Made by a program: the position numbers and the translations under genes. A model generated the notes under the pieces. The model was not told the DNA's origin and searched no databases. It was given only the letters and a program-made list of their open reading frames with translations. A stretch of DNA of 64,000 bases, from contig NZ_CANLXZ010000007.1 of assembly GCF_947495285.1 (NCBI RefSeq), forward strand, positions 1 to 64,000, written 5' to 3'. This DNA comes from an uncultured Nonlabens sp. GTDB lineage: Bacteria; Bacteroidota; Bacteroidia; Flavobacteriales; Flavobacteriaceae. Numbering within the stretch: the first letter of the stretch is position 1; the number at the start of each line of letters is the position of its first letter. Of this stretch, positions 54,675 to 64,000 are shown in pieces.

Positions 54675-56024
54675 CTACTCTGCTTTATCTAAAAAGTCTT
54701 TAAACTTAGTCGCCCAGGAATCAAAAATACCTTTACTTTTAGGTTCTTGAGTCGTGGTGTTTTCTTCTTCCACAGCTTCTACTATATCCTCTTCTTTTTC
54801 TACAACTACCTCGACTTCTTCTTCCATGATTTGTTCTTCTACTACTTCGTCCACGTTTTCACGATGTGCTTCTAGACCTTTCATGACTAATCCTACTGCG
54901 GTTGCAAATAATGGGCTTGTGTTTTCTGTATCACTGCCACCAGCTAGATGCTCGTTAGGGTAACCTATTCTACTAGGCATTCCTGTAACATATTCTGCCA
55001 GTTGTTTTATATGTTTTAACTGGCTACCGCCACCTGTTAGAACTACCCCAGCTATTAATTGCTTTTTAGGCTCTTCATGACCGTAGTTTTTTATCTCAAC
55101 AAAAACAGTTTCTAAAATTTCAATAACACGAGCATGAATAATCTTACTTAAATTTTTAAGTGTAATTTCTTTAGGCTCTCTACCTCTCAGTCCAGGAATA
55201 GAAACTATTTCATTTTCTTTATTCTCACCAGGCCATGCACTACCGAATTTAGTTTTAAGTAATTCTGCCTGCTTTTCAATAATGGAACAACCTTCCTTTA
55301 TATCTTGTGTTATAATATTACCTCCTTGTGGAATTACAGCGGTATGACGTATGATACCGTCTTTAAAAATAGCAAGATCTGTAGTACCGCCACCTATATC
55401 TATTAGTGCTACACCAGCCTCTTTTTCTTCTTGACTAAGCACAGCGTCTGCACTTGCAAGAGGTTCTAATGTAATAGCTTTCAGTCCTAAGTTAGCACTT
55501 TTCACACAGCGATAAATATTACGTATAGAGGCTACCTGACCTACGACAACATGAAAATTTGCTTCTAAACGACCACCGTACATACCGACTGGTTCTTTAA
55601 CATCTGACTGCCCGTCTATTTTATATTCTTGTGGTAAAACATGTATAATTTCCTCACCAGGTAACATAACTAATTTCAAAACCTGATTACATAATTTTGT
55701 AATATCATCTTGATCAATTACCGTTTCACTATCTCCACGAGTGATATAATCACTGTGTTGTAAGCTGCGTATGTGCTGGCCGGCTATGCCTACTGTAACA
55801 TCACTTATTTTTATACCGCTTACACCTTCTGCCTGACTAACGGCCTGTTGTATGGATGTTATGGTTTGTGTAATATTATTCACTACACCTCTATGTACTC
55901 CTAAGCTTTTAGACTTACCTACACCTAGAATCTCAAGTTTGCCGTATTCATTCTTGCGACCTATCATAGATACAATCTTTGTTGTACCTATATCCAGACC
56001 TACTGCATATTCTTGTTGTTCCAT
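54675..56024 (-). CDS. ftsA: cell division protein FtsA
   Basis: A 449-residue actin-like membrane tether for FtsZ. Motifs are YAVGLDIGTTKIVSMIG (phosphate 1), ALIDIGGGTTDLAIFKDG (phosphate 2) and VLTGGGSQLKHI (adenosine). After about residue 385 there is a very acidic stretch of about 35 residues, and then an amphipathic helix (GIFDSWATKFKDFLDKAE) that should bind the membrane. It follows ftsQ by four bases and precedes ftsZ by 96. Confidence 0.97.
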   Translation of the reverse strand: MEQQEYAVGLDIGTTKIVSMIGRKNEYGKLEILGVGKSKSLGVHRGVVNNITQTITSIQQAVSQAEGVSGIKISDVTVGIAGQHIRSLQHSDYITRGDSETVIDQDDITKLCNQVLKLVMLPGEEIIHVLPQEYKIDGQSDVKEPVGMYGGRLEANFHVVVGQVASIRNIYRCVKSANLGLKAITLEPLASADAVLSQEEKEAGVALIDIGGGTTDLAIFKDGIIRHTAVIPQGGNIITQDIKEGCSIIEKQAELLKTKFGSAWPGENKENEIVSIPGLRGREPKEITLKNLSKIIHARVIEILETVFVEIKNYGHEEPKKQLIAGVVLTGGGSQLKHIKQLAEYVTGMPSRIGYPNEHLAGGSDTENTSPLFATAVGLVMKGLEAHRENVDEVVEEQIMEEEVEVVVEKEEDIVEAVEEENTTTQEPKSKGIFDSWATKFKDFLDKAE

Positions 56025-56028
56025 TTCC

Positions 56029-56745
56029 CTACCTTTTTGTTACTACTACTTGATTATCAAATCTCAAGTCTATTGTTTTAATATCACCTAGTTGTTTATC
56101 CTTTTGCATCTTTGCAAGAAATGCTTTGTAATTAATCATCTTATGATTTAATTTTTCCACTCTTCCTAACTTCACTTTAAAATGAAACGCTCTTACAGAA
56201 AGGGTCACTTCTTGTCTTTTATCAAATTTAATTTCAGTAAAAGATGCTTTTAATAAATCGTCGTTTCTAATAAAATTGATTAATTCAAATGTTTTATCTT
56301 GTACCTTTTTATTAAAGCCATAAATAAGAGGCACATTAACGGTGTGTTCTTTTGATAACGGCATCATTAAATTATCCTGGTCTAGATATGCGCCTGTCTT
56401 ACCCATTATTCTTGCTATAGGCTTTTTAGGGTGCACAACAGCTTTGAGTAATCCATCTAGAGATACAGAAACCTCTGCATCTCTGATCATTGCGTTTTCA
56501 ACTAGTCTTAATTCACACTTATTCAAATCTAGATTTTCTATTATCAAGTTATCTATAGAATCGCCGTTTTGTATCAACAATTTATTAACGTTCTTTTCTG
56601 ATATCAACGGATCACTATAGTCTGTAAATGTGATACTTACATCCTTGAGCTTTCTAGATTCATATCTACTAGACGCAAATGCATAAAGACTGATTACCAA
56701 CATGACAACCGACACCAATTTTATGATATTTTTTATGTTATGCAT
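56029..56745 (-). CDS. ftsQ: cell division protein FtsQ/DivIB
   Basis: A 238-residue single-span membrane protein with a short cytoplasmic N-terminus, one helix (about 8-25), a POTRA-like region (about 35-100) and a beta domain. Sequence conservation is low, as usual for FtsQ, so position carries weight: it lies between murC (8-base overlap) and ftsA. It links the early divisome to FtsL/FtsB and septal synthases (family knowledge). Confidence 0.9.
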   Translation of the reverse strand: MHNIKNIIKLVSVVMLVISLYAFASSRYESRKLKDVSITFTDYSDPLISEKNVNKLLIQNGDSIDNLIIENLDLNKCELRLVENAMIRDAEVSVSLDGLLKAVVHPKKPIARIMGKTGAYLDQDNLMMPLSKEHTVNVPLIYGFNKKVQDKTFELINFIRNDDLLKASFTEIKFDKRQEVTLSVRAFHFKVKLGRVEKLNHKMINYKAFLAKMQKDKQLGDIKTIDLRFDNQVVVTKR

Positions 56746-58099
56746 TAGACCATTTTTCTGTTAATTTGTTAACTTCTACACCTATATCTCCAGCTCCTAA
56801 CATGATTACAATTCTTGTACCCATATCGTTAATAAACTCTTCTATATCGTCTTTATCCACAACAGTAACCACGTCAGGTGATTGCTCAAGAGAATGAATC
56901 TTTCTACATAATAATTCTGAGGTTATACCATCTAGAGGTAGTTCTCTAGCTGGATAAATATCTAAAAGAGCTACTTTATTAAACCTGCTCAAAGAAATAG
57001 CAAATTCTTCTATAAAATCTCTTGTTCTAGAAAATAAATGGGGTTGAAAAACTACTAGCTTTTCTTGGTCTGGATACATTTCTGTAACCGCTTGATACAC
57101 TGCATCTATCTCTTTAGGATGATGCGCATAATCATCAATTAACACTCTGTGATCATTATCTACTCTGTAAGTAAATCTACGTTTAACACCAGGAAATGAT
57201 GCGAGTGCATATCTTAACTTTTCTGGATTTGCACCTTGTTCTAACGCAACCGCCATAGCAAGTATTGCGTTACTTAGATTATGTTTACCTGGTAATTTTA
57301 AAAGGCATTTATCTATTTTACCGTGAGGTGTTTTTAAATCAAAATGATAAGCACCATCTATGATTACCTCATCGATAGCTTCATAATCGCCAGAATCTAA
57401 TCCTACTTTTAAACCTTTAAGGTCTAATTTTTCATTTAATAACAAGGTTTTACCGTCTAGCAGGCGGGCAAAATCATGAAAACTCTTTTTAAAAGTCGCG
57501 GCATCTCCATAAATATCAAGATGATCTGCATCCATAGATGTTATTCCTGCGATATCTGGAACTAGTTGCATGAAAGATCTATCAAACTCGTCTGCCTCTA
57601 CTACCATCACGTCTGTACCAGAACAGAGATAATTAGTATCATATTCTTCCATAATTCCTCCCAAAAAAGCAGTAACTTTTACATCACTTTTGTAAAGTAG
57701 ATGTGCAAGAATAGCGCTAGTGGTAGTTTTACCATGTGTTCCTGCAATGGCAAGACAGGTCATCGTTTTAGATATTTGACCTAATAATTGCGCACGTTTT
57801 AGGATGTTAATTCCGCTTTCGCGAAAGCGAACTAATTCTCCAAAATCCTCGGGAACAGCTGGCGTATAAATTACTTGTGAGGTTTCTATATTCTTAAACG
57901 GTTCAGGTATTTTACAAAAACTATCTGAATAATGAATGTCAATACCTTCATCTTCTAACTTTTTAGAAAGAGCTGTTACCACGCGGTCATAACCAGCAAC
58001 GTGCTTCCCTTGATCATTTAAATAACGGGCAAGCGCACTCATACCTATCCCACCGATACCGATGAAATAGAAATGCGTTATGTGTTCTAGTTCTTTCAT
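56738..58099 (-). CDS. murC: UDP-N-acetylmuramate--L-alanine ligase
   Basis: A 453-residue Mur ligase that adds the first amino acid of the stem peptide. It has the UDP-binding [11 protein letters not shown] near residue 14, the ATP loop [10 protein letters not shown] at about 119-128 and DDYAHHP in the C-terminal half. The start overlaps the murG stop (ATGA). Residues 91-95 (RFRES) come from an exact palindrome copy in the N-terminal domain. The surrounding [18 protein letters not shown] aligns with normal MurC sequence without a gap. Confidence 0.97.
   Translation of the reverse strand: MKELEHITHFYFIGIGGIGMSALARYLNDQGKHVAGYDRVVTALSKKLEDEGIDIHYSDSFCKIPEPFKNIETSQVIYTPAVPEDFGELVRFRESGINILKRAQLLGQISKTMTCLAIAGTHGKTTTSAILAHLLYKSDVKVTAFLGGIMEEYDTNYLCSGTDVMVVEADEFDRSFMQLVPDIAGITSMDADHLDIYGDAATFKKSFHDFARLLDGKTLLLNEKLDLKGLKVGLDSGDYEAIDEVIIDGAYHFDLKTPHGKIDKCLLKLPGKHNLSNAILAMAVALEQGANPEKLRYALASFPGVKRRFTYRVDNDHRVLIDDYAHHPKEIDAVYQAVTEMYPDQEKLVVFQPHLFSRTRDFIEEFAISLSRFNKVALLDIYPARELPLDGITSELLCRKIHSLEQSPDVVTVVDKDDIEEFINDMGTRIVIMLGAGDIGVEVNKLTEKWSNA
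57814..57829. repeat. dispersed palindrome, exact copy, in murC
   Basis: Exact core with TTC before and A after; it reads RFRES within the N-terminal domain of MurC. Confidence 0.95.
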
Positions 58100-59184
58100 T
58101 TTAATAATTGCTCTAACTCGTTAACTATAGTTTTAGTAGCATCTGGAAGTGCTTGTTTCTTTATATTTTCAGAAAGTCTTTTCTGTAATTCTATATTTGA
58201 TAATAAACCAGTCCATGACGTTTTAAAGTCTTGATCTAGGTCTGCTTCTTTAATCAAAAACGCAGCATTTTGAGCAGTAATTGCTTGTGCATTTTTAGTT
58301 TGGTGATCTTCGGCAACGTGAGGTGAAGGAATAAAAATCACGGGCTTACCGACTATACATAATTCTGAAATAGAGCCTGCGCCTGCTCTGGAGATAATAA
58401 AATCTGCAGCGGCATATGCGAGATCCATTCTATTTAAGAAGGCATGCACCTGAATTCCTGCTTGCGACTTTTCTTTATATTCCTGATAATAAAACTTGCC
58501 ACACTGCCAGATTACCTGAATATTCTCTTCTTTAAATAGTTTTAAATTACTCTCTATTAATTGATTTACTCTTCTTGCCCCTAGACTACCGCCTAGAACT
58601 AGTAATGTTTTTTTGTTTGTATCGAGTTGATAATGTGATAAAGCGTGTGCTCTTAAAGAGTCTACATTAAGTAAATCCTGGCGTACTGGGTTACCTGTTA
58701 AAACTATCTTTTGCTTTGGAAAAAATCGCTCTAGACCTGTGCTCGCTACACATATTTTATTTACCTTTTTACTTAGTATTTTATTAGTAATTCCAGGATA
58801 TGAGTTTTGCTCTTGTATCAATGTAGGAATTCCTTTTTTATTTGCCATGAAAAGCAAAGGACCGCTAGCAAATCCTCCAGTACCGATGGCTATATCTGGC
58901 TTAAAAGAATTAATTATCTTACTGGCGTCGTATAAACTCTTTATCACTTTAAATGGGAAGATAAGATTTTTAAGCGACAGACTTCTTTGTATACCACTTA
59001 TCCACAATCCTTTAATATCATAACCAGCTGCAGGGACTTTTTCCATCTCCATACGATCGCTTGCTCCTACAAAAAGTATCTCACAGTCTGCCCACCTTCT
59101 CTTGCATTCATTTGCAATAGAAATAGCTGGGTAGATGTGGCCACCTGTTCCTCCTCCTGATATGATTATTCTATATGGCTTCAC
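58096..59184 (-). CDS. murG: UDP-GlcNAc:undecaprenyl-PP-MurNAc-pentapeptide GlcNAc transferase
   Basis: A 362-residue GT28 enzyme that makes lipid II from lipid I at the inner face of the membrane. It shows the N-terminal [14 protein letters not shown], the [11 protein letters not shown] loop, and the C-terminal [25 protein letters not shown] donor-site region (quoted part kept to its core in reading). It overlaps ftsW by 14 bases and murC by 4, all in one transcription unit. Confidence 0.97.
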   Translation of the reverse strand: MKPYRIIISGGGTGGHIYPAISIANECKRRWADCEILFVGASDRMEMEKVPAAGYDIKGLWISGIQRSLSLKNLIFPFKVIKSLYDASKIINSFKPDIAIGTGGFASGPLLFMANKKGIPTLIQEQNSYPGITNKILSKKVNKICVASTGLERFFPKQKIVLTGNPVRQDLLNVDSLRAHALSHYQLDTNKKTLLVLGGSLGARRVNQLIESNLKLFKEENIQVIWQCGKFYYQEYKEKSQAGIQVHAFLNRMDLAYAAADFIISRAGAGSISELCIVGKPVIFIPSPHVAEDHQTKNAQAITAQNAAFLIKEADLDQDFKTSWTGLLSNIELQKRLSENIKKQALPDATKTIVNELEQLLK

Positions 59185-60373
59185 TAAGTACGTTTAGAGG
59201 GTTCATTTCATCTTCTTTTATTTTCTCTTGAGCCTTTAACTCTTCTCTTTGCGCACTAACACTTAACACTATTCCTACTGCCATACAAGTCATTAAAATA
59301 GAAGTACCTCCACTACTTATTAATGGTAAAGTCTGTCCAGTAACCGGTATTAAGTTTACGGCAACAGCCATATTAGTTAGTGCCTGAAAAACAATAGGAA
59401 ATCCTACACCTATAACTAGCAACTGTCCAAAAACAGAGCTTGCTTTAGTTGATACTATAATAAGTCTGAATAAGAAAAAAAGGTACAGGGACAGAATAAT
59501 CAAACCACCTATAATTCCAAATTCTTCTAATATGATAGCAAAGATAAAATCACTTGCAGACTGAGGTAATACATGCTTAGTAACACTTTTACCGGGACCT
59601 ACACCTACTATATATCCATTTGCGATAGCTGTTTTTGCTCGCTCCACTTGATAAGTAGAATCAGAATCGCCTTCACCACCGAATGTGGCAATGCGTGACA
59701 CCCATGTATCTACACGATTAGGTAATAAACCAGGAAAAGCTTTGGCCGTTAAAATGAAGAAAGTAAGCGCTATAAACCCTACCCCTAACATAGCTATTAA
59801 ATACTTTAAAGGGTACCCACCTACAAAACAAATTAACATAATCATCGCAAAAATGAGCACCGCAGTAGACAGGTTAAAAGGAACAATAAGTACTAAAATA
59901 ATCCCTATAGGAACCCATAATGGCAGTATAGACTCTTTAAAGGACACCACTCTATCCTTTATAGAGGCTAGATATTTTGCTGTGTATGCCATAAGAACTA
60001 CAAAGGCAAAGGTACTGGTCTGAAACTTCATTCCTATAACAGGAACTGTCATCCATCTACTTGCACTGGCACCACCCATAACTGTACCTTGCATAGCAGT
60101 ATAACCTAGTAAAACTATTACCACTGGTAACAATAAAACACTTAATCCTCTGAAGTATCTGTAAGGTATTTTATGAACTGAATACAACAGTCCTAAACCT
60201 ATCACTACATGACCAAAATGCTTTACTAAAAACTTAGTAGTATTACCAGTTCCTTTACCTATATAGGCAAGATTTGCACTTGCACTATACACAGGTAGAA
60301 AAGAGAACACCAGTAATATGATCACTAGCGCCCACAAAAAGGAATCCCCAGATATGTAGTTTTTAATCTTCAA
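59171..60373 (-). CDS. ftsW: SEDS-family septal peptidoglycan polymerase FtsW
   Basis: A 400-residue protein with about 10 membrane helices. SEDS signatures include [13 protein letters not shown] in the first loop, the long extracytoplasmic [20 protein letters not shown] loop and [12 protein letters not shown] near the end. Position between murD and murG identifies it as FtsW rather than RodA. It polymerises lipid II with the septal transpeptidase. It follows murD by one base. Confidence 0.95.
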   Translation of the reverse strand: MKIKNYISGDSFLWALVIILLVFSFLPVYSASANLAYIGKGTGNTTKFLVKHFGHVVIGLGLLYSVHKIPYRYFRGLSVLLLPVVIVLLGYTAMQGTVMGGASASRWMTVPVIGMKFQTSTFAFVVLMAYTAKYLASIKDRVVSFKESILPLWVPIGIILVLIVPFNLSTAVLIFAMIMLICFVGGYPLKYLIAMLGVGFIALTFFILTAKAFPGLLPNRVDTWVSRIATFGGEGDSDSTYQVERAKTAIANGYIVGVGPGKSVTKHVLPQSASDFIFAIILEEFGIIGGLIILSLYLFFLFRLIIVSTKASSVFGQLLVIGVGFPIVFQALTNMAVAVNLIPVTGQTLPLISSGGTSILMTCMAVGIVLSVSAQREELKAQEKIKEDEMNPLNVLSEAI

Positions 60374-60374
60374 T

Positions 60375-61736
60375 TTATAATCCTCTTACTGCATTTTTAA
60401 ACTGACGTCCACGATCTTCATAATTCTTAAAAAGATCAAAACTTGCACAAGCAGGACTCAACAGGACGTTATCTCCAGCCTGGGCTAGCTTATAAGCTAC
60501 TCTAACCGCGTCTTCCATATTACTAGTCTCTACCATTTGCTCTACACAATTACCAAAAGCTTCTACTATCTTAGAATTGTCCTCTCCTAGACACACGATT
60601 GCTTTTACATTACGATTTACGAGACTATAAAGTTCTGAGTAATTATTGCCTTTATCGACTCCTCCTACTATCCATACTGTAGGTTGTTCCATAGTATCTA
60701 GTGCATAATAAGTAGCATTTACATTAGTAGCCTTTGAATCATTTATGTACTGTACTTTATTTATTTTCAGCACATTCTCTAGACGGTGCTCCACTCCTTC
60801 AAATGAAGTAAGACTTTGTCTAATAGTCTCTTTTCTTATTTGTAAAAGTTTTGATGCAGTAGAAGCGGCCATTGCGTTTGCAGTGTTGTGCTTTCCTTTA
60901 ATTGATATTTTTTCTGTAGGCATAGTAAATACTGTGTTATGGGTGTTAATGTATAGGTTATTATCGAGCATAAATGCTCCTGTTTTTAATTCTCTTTCCA
61001 TTGAAAAAGGAATGAGCTGTGCTTTTATATCTAATTTTTCTATGGCGTCGGTAATTGCTTTATCATCGATATTGTAGATAAGGTAATCGTTCTCATCTTG
61101 ATTTATCGTAATACGCATTTTACTAGCGACATAGTTTTCAAACTTGTAATCATATCTATCTAGATGATCGGGAGTGATATTCAGTATAATCGCGATGTGA
61201 GGTTTAAAACTGGTTATTCCATCTAATTGAAAACTACTCACTTCTAGCAATCTATTTTCTGACTTACCTTCAAATACCTGCTGTGCAAAACTCTTACCGA
61301 TGTTCCCACCAGTGGTATGATCTAACCCAGCCACATTTAAAATATGATCTATAAGACTAGTAACGGTAGTTTTACCATTTGCTCCTGTCACGGCTATAAT
61401 ATTTTCTTCAGTAAAACGGGACGCAAATTCTATTTCAGAAATGACTTCAATACCTTTAGATTTTATCTTTAAAATCATCGCAGCATTATCTGGTATACCA
61501 GGGCTTTTTACCACGAGTGATGCATTGAGAATCTTATCCATAGAATGACCTCCAGATTCATAGGTAATGGAATGTTTTTGTAACGCTTTCGCGAAAGCGT
61601 AACCTAAATCACCACCATCACTTAAAAAAACCTCATAGCCTTTTTGAGCACCTAATATTGCTGCTCCTATGCCACTAATTCCACCACCAAGTATAACTAG
61701 GCACTCCTTATCTATATGTTTCTGCGATTTATTCAT
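60375..61736 (-). CDS. murD: UDP-N-acetylmuramoyl-L-alanine--D-glutamate ligase
   Basis: A 453-residue Mur ligase adding D-glutamate. It has VILGGGISGIGAA-like UDP binding at the start (LVILGGGISGIGAAILGA), the ATP loop AVTGANGKTTVTSL and NDSKATNVNATYYAL in the C-terminal domain. Its start overlaps the mraY stop (TAATG). An exact palindrome copy encodes AFAKA near residues 47-51, in the helix after the DGGDLGY segment of the N-terminal domain. Confidence 0.97.
   Translation of the reverse strand: MNKSQKHIDKECLVILGGGISGIGAAILGAQKGYEVFLSDGGDLGYAFAKALQKHSITYESGGHSMDKILNASLVVKSPGIPDNAAMILKIKSKGIEVISEIEFASRFTEENIIAVTGANGKTTVTSLIDHILNVAGLDHTTGGNIGKSFAQQVFEGKSENRLLEVSSFQLDGITSFKPHIAIILNITPDHLDRYDYKFENYVASKMRITINQDENDYLIYNIDDKAITDAIEKLDIKAQLIPFSMERELKTGAFMLDNNLYINTHNTVFTMPTEKISIKGKHNTANAMAASTASKLLQIRKETIRQSLTSFEGVEHRLENVLKINKVQYINDSKATNVNATYYALDTMEQPTVWIVGGVDKGNNYSELYSLVNRNVKAIVCLGEDNSKIVEAFGNCVEQMVETSNMEDAVRVAYKLAQAGDNVLLSPACASFDLFKNYEDRGRQFKNAVRGL
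61584..61599. repeat. dispersed palindrome, exact copy, in murD
   Basis: Exact core; it reads YAFAKAL in the N-terminal domain of MurD. Confidence 0.95.
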
Positions 61737-62968
61737 TATCGCATTTTAAGAGTTACCACACTTATAATCGCTAGTAAAATACCTACGATCCAGAACCTCA
61801 CGACTATTTTACTTTCATGAATACCGCGTTTTTGATAATGATGATGCAATGGCGACATTAAGAATATACGACGGCCTTCTCCATGTCGTTTTTTAGTATA
61901 CTTGAACCAGCTGACCTGCATCATCACAGAAAGGTTTTCCATTAAGAAAACCCCACACAATATGGGTATTAATAATTCTTTTCTAGTCGCAATAGCTAGT
62001 ACCGCAATAATTCCTCCTATAGTTAAACTACCTGTATCACCCATAAATACCTGCGCTGGAAAGGTGTTATACCATAAAAACCCAACTAATGCTCCTGCAA
62101 ATGCGGTAACAAAAACTACCATCTCACCAGAGTTAGGTATATACATGACATTGAGATAATCTGAAAAAACAATGTTTCCAGAAATCCAAGCAAATAAGGC
62201 CAGGGTTATGACAACTATAGCGCTGGTTCCTGCAGCCAGACCATCGATACCGTCTGTAAGGTTTGCACCGTTAGAGACTGCTGTCACTATTATAATCACT
62301 ATAGGTATAAATACTAACCAGGCCCAGTTTGCAAGACTAGGATCTATCCAGTCGATTAAGCTCGCATAATCGAACTCGTTATCTCTTACAAAAGGAATAG
62401 TTGTTTTAGTCGACTTTTTTGCTGCTTCAAACTCGATAGGTAAGTTTTGAGTAATTAATTCTTGTGAGTTCTTTGCGTTTGCTTTTTCTTCTTTTATAGT
62501 AACTCCATCATGAAAAAACATAATAGAACCTATAATAGCACCTAAACCTACCTGACCTATTACTTTAAATATACCTTTAAGACCACCTTTATCTTTTTTA
62601 AAGATTTTAATATAATCGTCTGTAAATCCTATTAATCCCATCCACACTGTAGTAATGATGAGCATAACCACATAAATATTATCTAGTTGACATAATAGAA
62701 ATACCGGTATTAAAGTCGCTAGTATAATTATAACACCACCCATGGTAGGTGTACCAGCCTTTTGTGCCTGACCTTCTAGCCCAAGATCACGTACAGTCTC
62801 GCCCACTTGTTGCCTTTGTAAAAATGCAATAATACGCTTACCGTAAATGGTAGAAAATGCTAAAGAAAGAACAAATGCTATGGCTGCTCTGAAGGTTATG
62901 AAACCAAAAAGTGATGCACCAGGCATATTGAATTCTTCTTCAAAATATTTGAATAAATAATATAACAT
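61736..62968 (-). CDS. mraY: phospho-N-acetylmuramoyl-pentapeptide transferase
   Basis: A 410-residue membrane enzyme that forms lipid I. It has about 10 helices with [33 protein letters not shown] (catalytic aspartates) and [21 protein letters not shown] hydrophilic insertion of about 60 residues between helices 4 and 5 (around 155-215) explains the greater length than E. coli MraY; similar insertions are common in Bacteroidota. It follows murE by three bases. Confidence 0.97.
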   Translation of the reverse strand: MLYYLFKYFEEEFNMPGASLFGFITFRAAIAFVLSLAFSTIYGKRIIAFLQRQQVGETVRDLGLEGQAQKAGTPTMGGVIIILATLIPVFLLCQLDNIYVVMLIITTVWMGLIGFTDDYIKIFKKDKGGLKGIFKVIGQVGLGAIIGSIMFFHDGVTIKEEKANAKNSQELITQNLPIEFEAAKKSTKTTIPFVRDNEFDYASLIDWIDPSLANWAWLVFIPIVIIIVTAVSNGANLTDGIDGLAAGTSAIVVITLALFAWISGNIVFSDYLNVMYIPNSGEMVVFVTAFAGALVGFLWYNTFPAQVFMGDTGSLTIGGIIAVLAIATRKELLIPILCGVFLMENLSVMMQVSWFKYTKKRHGEGRRIFLMSPLHHHYQKRGIHESKIVVRFWIVGILLAIISVVTLKMR

Positions 62969-62971
62969 TTG

Positions 62972-64000
62972 TTACTTGTTGAGGTTATTAAGGATATCGG
63001 CTATTACTTTACGATCATCAAAATCTGATCGCACACCATTTATCTCTTGGTATGTTTCATGACCTTTTCCTGCTATAAGAATGATGTCGTTATTACCTGC
63101 CATTTTTGCTGCTGCTTTTATAGCCTGACCTCTATCTAAGATGGTTATAGTCTTTTTATAGTCTTGGGGCTGTACTCCTACTTCCATATCGTCTAGAATC
63201 GATTGTGGATCTTCAGTACGTGGATTATCGCTCGTGAAAATAACTAGATCACTTAGAGCAGCGGCTATATGTGCCATTTTTGATCTTTTTGAAGTATCTC
63301 TATCACCGCCGCAACCTACCACTGTAATTACCTTCTCATTTCTAGTTCTAATAGAATTAATAGTCTCTAGAACATTCCTAAGAGCATCTGGAGTATGAGC
63401 ATAGTCTACAATCGCAGTAATACTATTTTCTACAGTAGTAAAATATTGAAACCTACCTGAAACAGCTTCTAACTGTGAGATTACCTCTAATAGCTCTATC
63501 TCTTCTAGTCCTAATTCTATAGCACAAGCATAAATAGCCAAAACGTTATAGGCATTAAATTCTCCTACCATTTTAGACCATACTTCATGATTATTAATCT
63601 TTAACAATAGCCCTCCAAATTGATTTTCTATGATCTGAGCGCGATAATCTGTATATGTCTTTAAGGCATATCCTAGCTTTTTGGCCTTTGTATTTTGCAA
63701 CATTACAGCACCATTCTTATCGTCTAGATTTGTTAACGCAAATGCGCCTTTAGGCAATTCATCAAAGAATCTCTTCTTGACATCTCGATATTCTGCAAAA
63801 GTGCTGTGATAATCTAAATGATCATGGGTAAGATTAGTAAACACACCACCTGCAAATTCTAGACCTGTTACTCTTTCTTGAGCTATTCCATGGCTACTTA
63901 CTTCCATAAAGCAATAATCTACACCTATAGCAACCATAGCTGCTAGATGTTTATTTATAGTCATAGGGTCTGGTGTGGTATGCTTTGTAGGCACTACTTT
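62972..64000 (-). CDS. murE: UDP-MurNAc-tripeptide ligase MurE, partial at window edge
   Basis: Only the C-terminal 342 residues are present; the reading frame continues beyond base 64000, so the N-terminal domain and ATP loop are outside. The visible part has VVPTKHTTPDP, FMEVSSHGIAQERVTGLEF, NLTHDHLDYHST, the central YAHTPDALRNVL and the DNPRTEDPQSILDDMEVG substrate-recognition motif. The DNPR form is the one that selects meso-diaminopimelate in most Gram-negative MurE enzymes. Upstream end of the visible dcw run. Confidence 0.96.
   Translation of the reverse strand, partial: KVVPTKHTTPDPMTINKHLAAMVAIGVDYCFMEVSSHGIAQERVTGLEFAGGVFTNLTHDHLDYHSTFAEYRDVKKRFFDELPKGAFALTNLDDKNGAVMLQNTKAKKLGYALKTYTDYRAQIIENQFGGLLLKINNHEVWSKMVGEFNAYNVLAIYACAIELGLEEIELLEVISQLEAVSGRFQYFTTVENSITAIVDYAHTPDALRNVLETINSIRTRNEKVITVVGCGGDRDTSKRSKMAHIAAALSDLVIFTSDNPRTEDPQSILDDMEVGVQPQDYKKTITILDRGQAIKAAAKMAGNNDIILIAGKGHETYQEINGVRSDFDDRKVIADILNNLNK

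Noticed and set aside
4108..61599. The dispersed palindrome as a transposable element or terminator
   Set aside because: No target duplications, no common flanks beyond three bases, no transposase, and several coding copies show no insertion. A loopless palindrome without a T tract is a poor terminator, and most copies lie inside genes.
1..64000. tRNA genes, rRNA, CRISPR arrays, riboswitches, complete insertion sequences
   Set aside because: None was recognised while reading either strand; no T-loop-like tRNA ends, regularly spaced direct repeats or transposase frames were seen.

Overview
The window looks like a chromosomal segment of a marine Flavobacteriaceae bacterium (Bacteroidota), possibly Nonlabens- or Dokdonia-like. 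The reasons are the low G+C, a SusC/SusD pair with a hybrid two-component regulator, promoter elements of the TAnnTTTG type, a long-tailed FtsZ, and several lipoprotein glycanases. I saw no tRNA, rRNA, CRISPR array or intact insertion sequence.

Layout. 0-1.7 kb: C-terminal part of an outer-membrane beta-barrel that is probably broken. 1.7-7.6 kb: aromatic amino acid hydroxylase, a kinase-like ATPase, a rhodanese, an AraC regulator facing an AhpD-like gene, and an amino acid permease. 7.7-11.7 kb: a large secreted BNR-repeat protein followed by two tandem paralogous small proteins, then a decayed DUF983 fragment. 12-14.6 kb: an SbtA-type bicarbonate transporter operon divergent from a LysR gene. 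14.9-22 kb: glycogen cluster (glgA-glgC-glgB and a cytoplasmic GH31). 22.1-24.6 kb: a small conserved gene, a heavily decayed PL6 (alginate lyase/chondroitinase B type) pseudogene and a DMT transporter. 24.7-51.8 kb: a uronate-polysaccharide utilisation region holding GH2, GH88, SusD, SusC and a hybrid sensor, then uxuB-like, uxuA, kduI, kduD, a DUF4861 lipoprotein and a TRAP transporter, then uxaC, a CE7-type esterase, kdgA and kdgK. 52-64 kb: yqeY and the division/cell wall (dcw) cluster ftsZ-ftsA-ftsQ-murC-murG-ftsW-murD-mraY-murE; murE runs off the window.

The uronate genes form a complete route. GH88 and GH2 release unsaturated and saturated uronic acids from oligosaccharides, and the esterase removes acetyl groups. 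The TRAP system imports the monomers. KduI/KduD process unsaturated uronates and UxaC/UxuB/UxuA process saturated glucuronate. Both branches reach 2-keto-3-deoxygluconate, which KdgK and KdgA convert to pyruvate and glyceraldehyde-3-phosphate. No intact polysaccharide lyase is present; the only one visible is the PL6 relic. Two further gaps (37.4-38.3 and 47.7-48.6 kb) also look like eroded coding DNA.

The most unusual signal is a dispersed perfect palindrome, core CGCTTTCGCGAAAGCG. It has ten exact and five degenerate copies and lies mostly inside genes, including essential ones (ftsZ, murC, murD). In coding regions it usually reads AFAKA. In kdgA, murC and the hybrid sensor it occupies conserved sequence with no evident insertion, so it behaves like a highly iterated motif that arises in place (comparable in style to cyanobacterial HIP1) rather than a transposed element.
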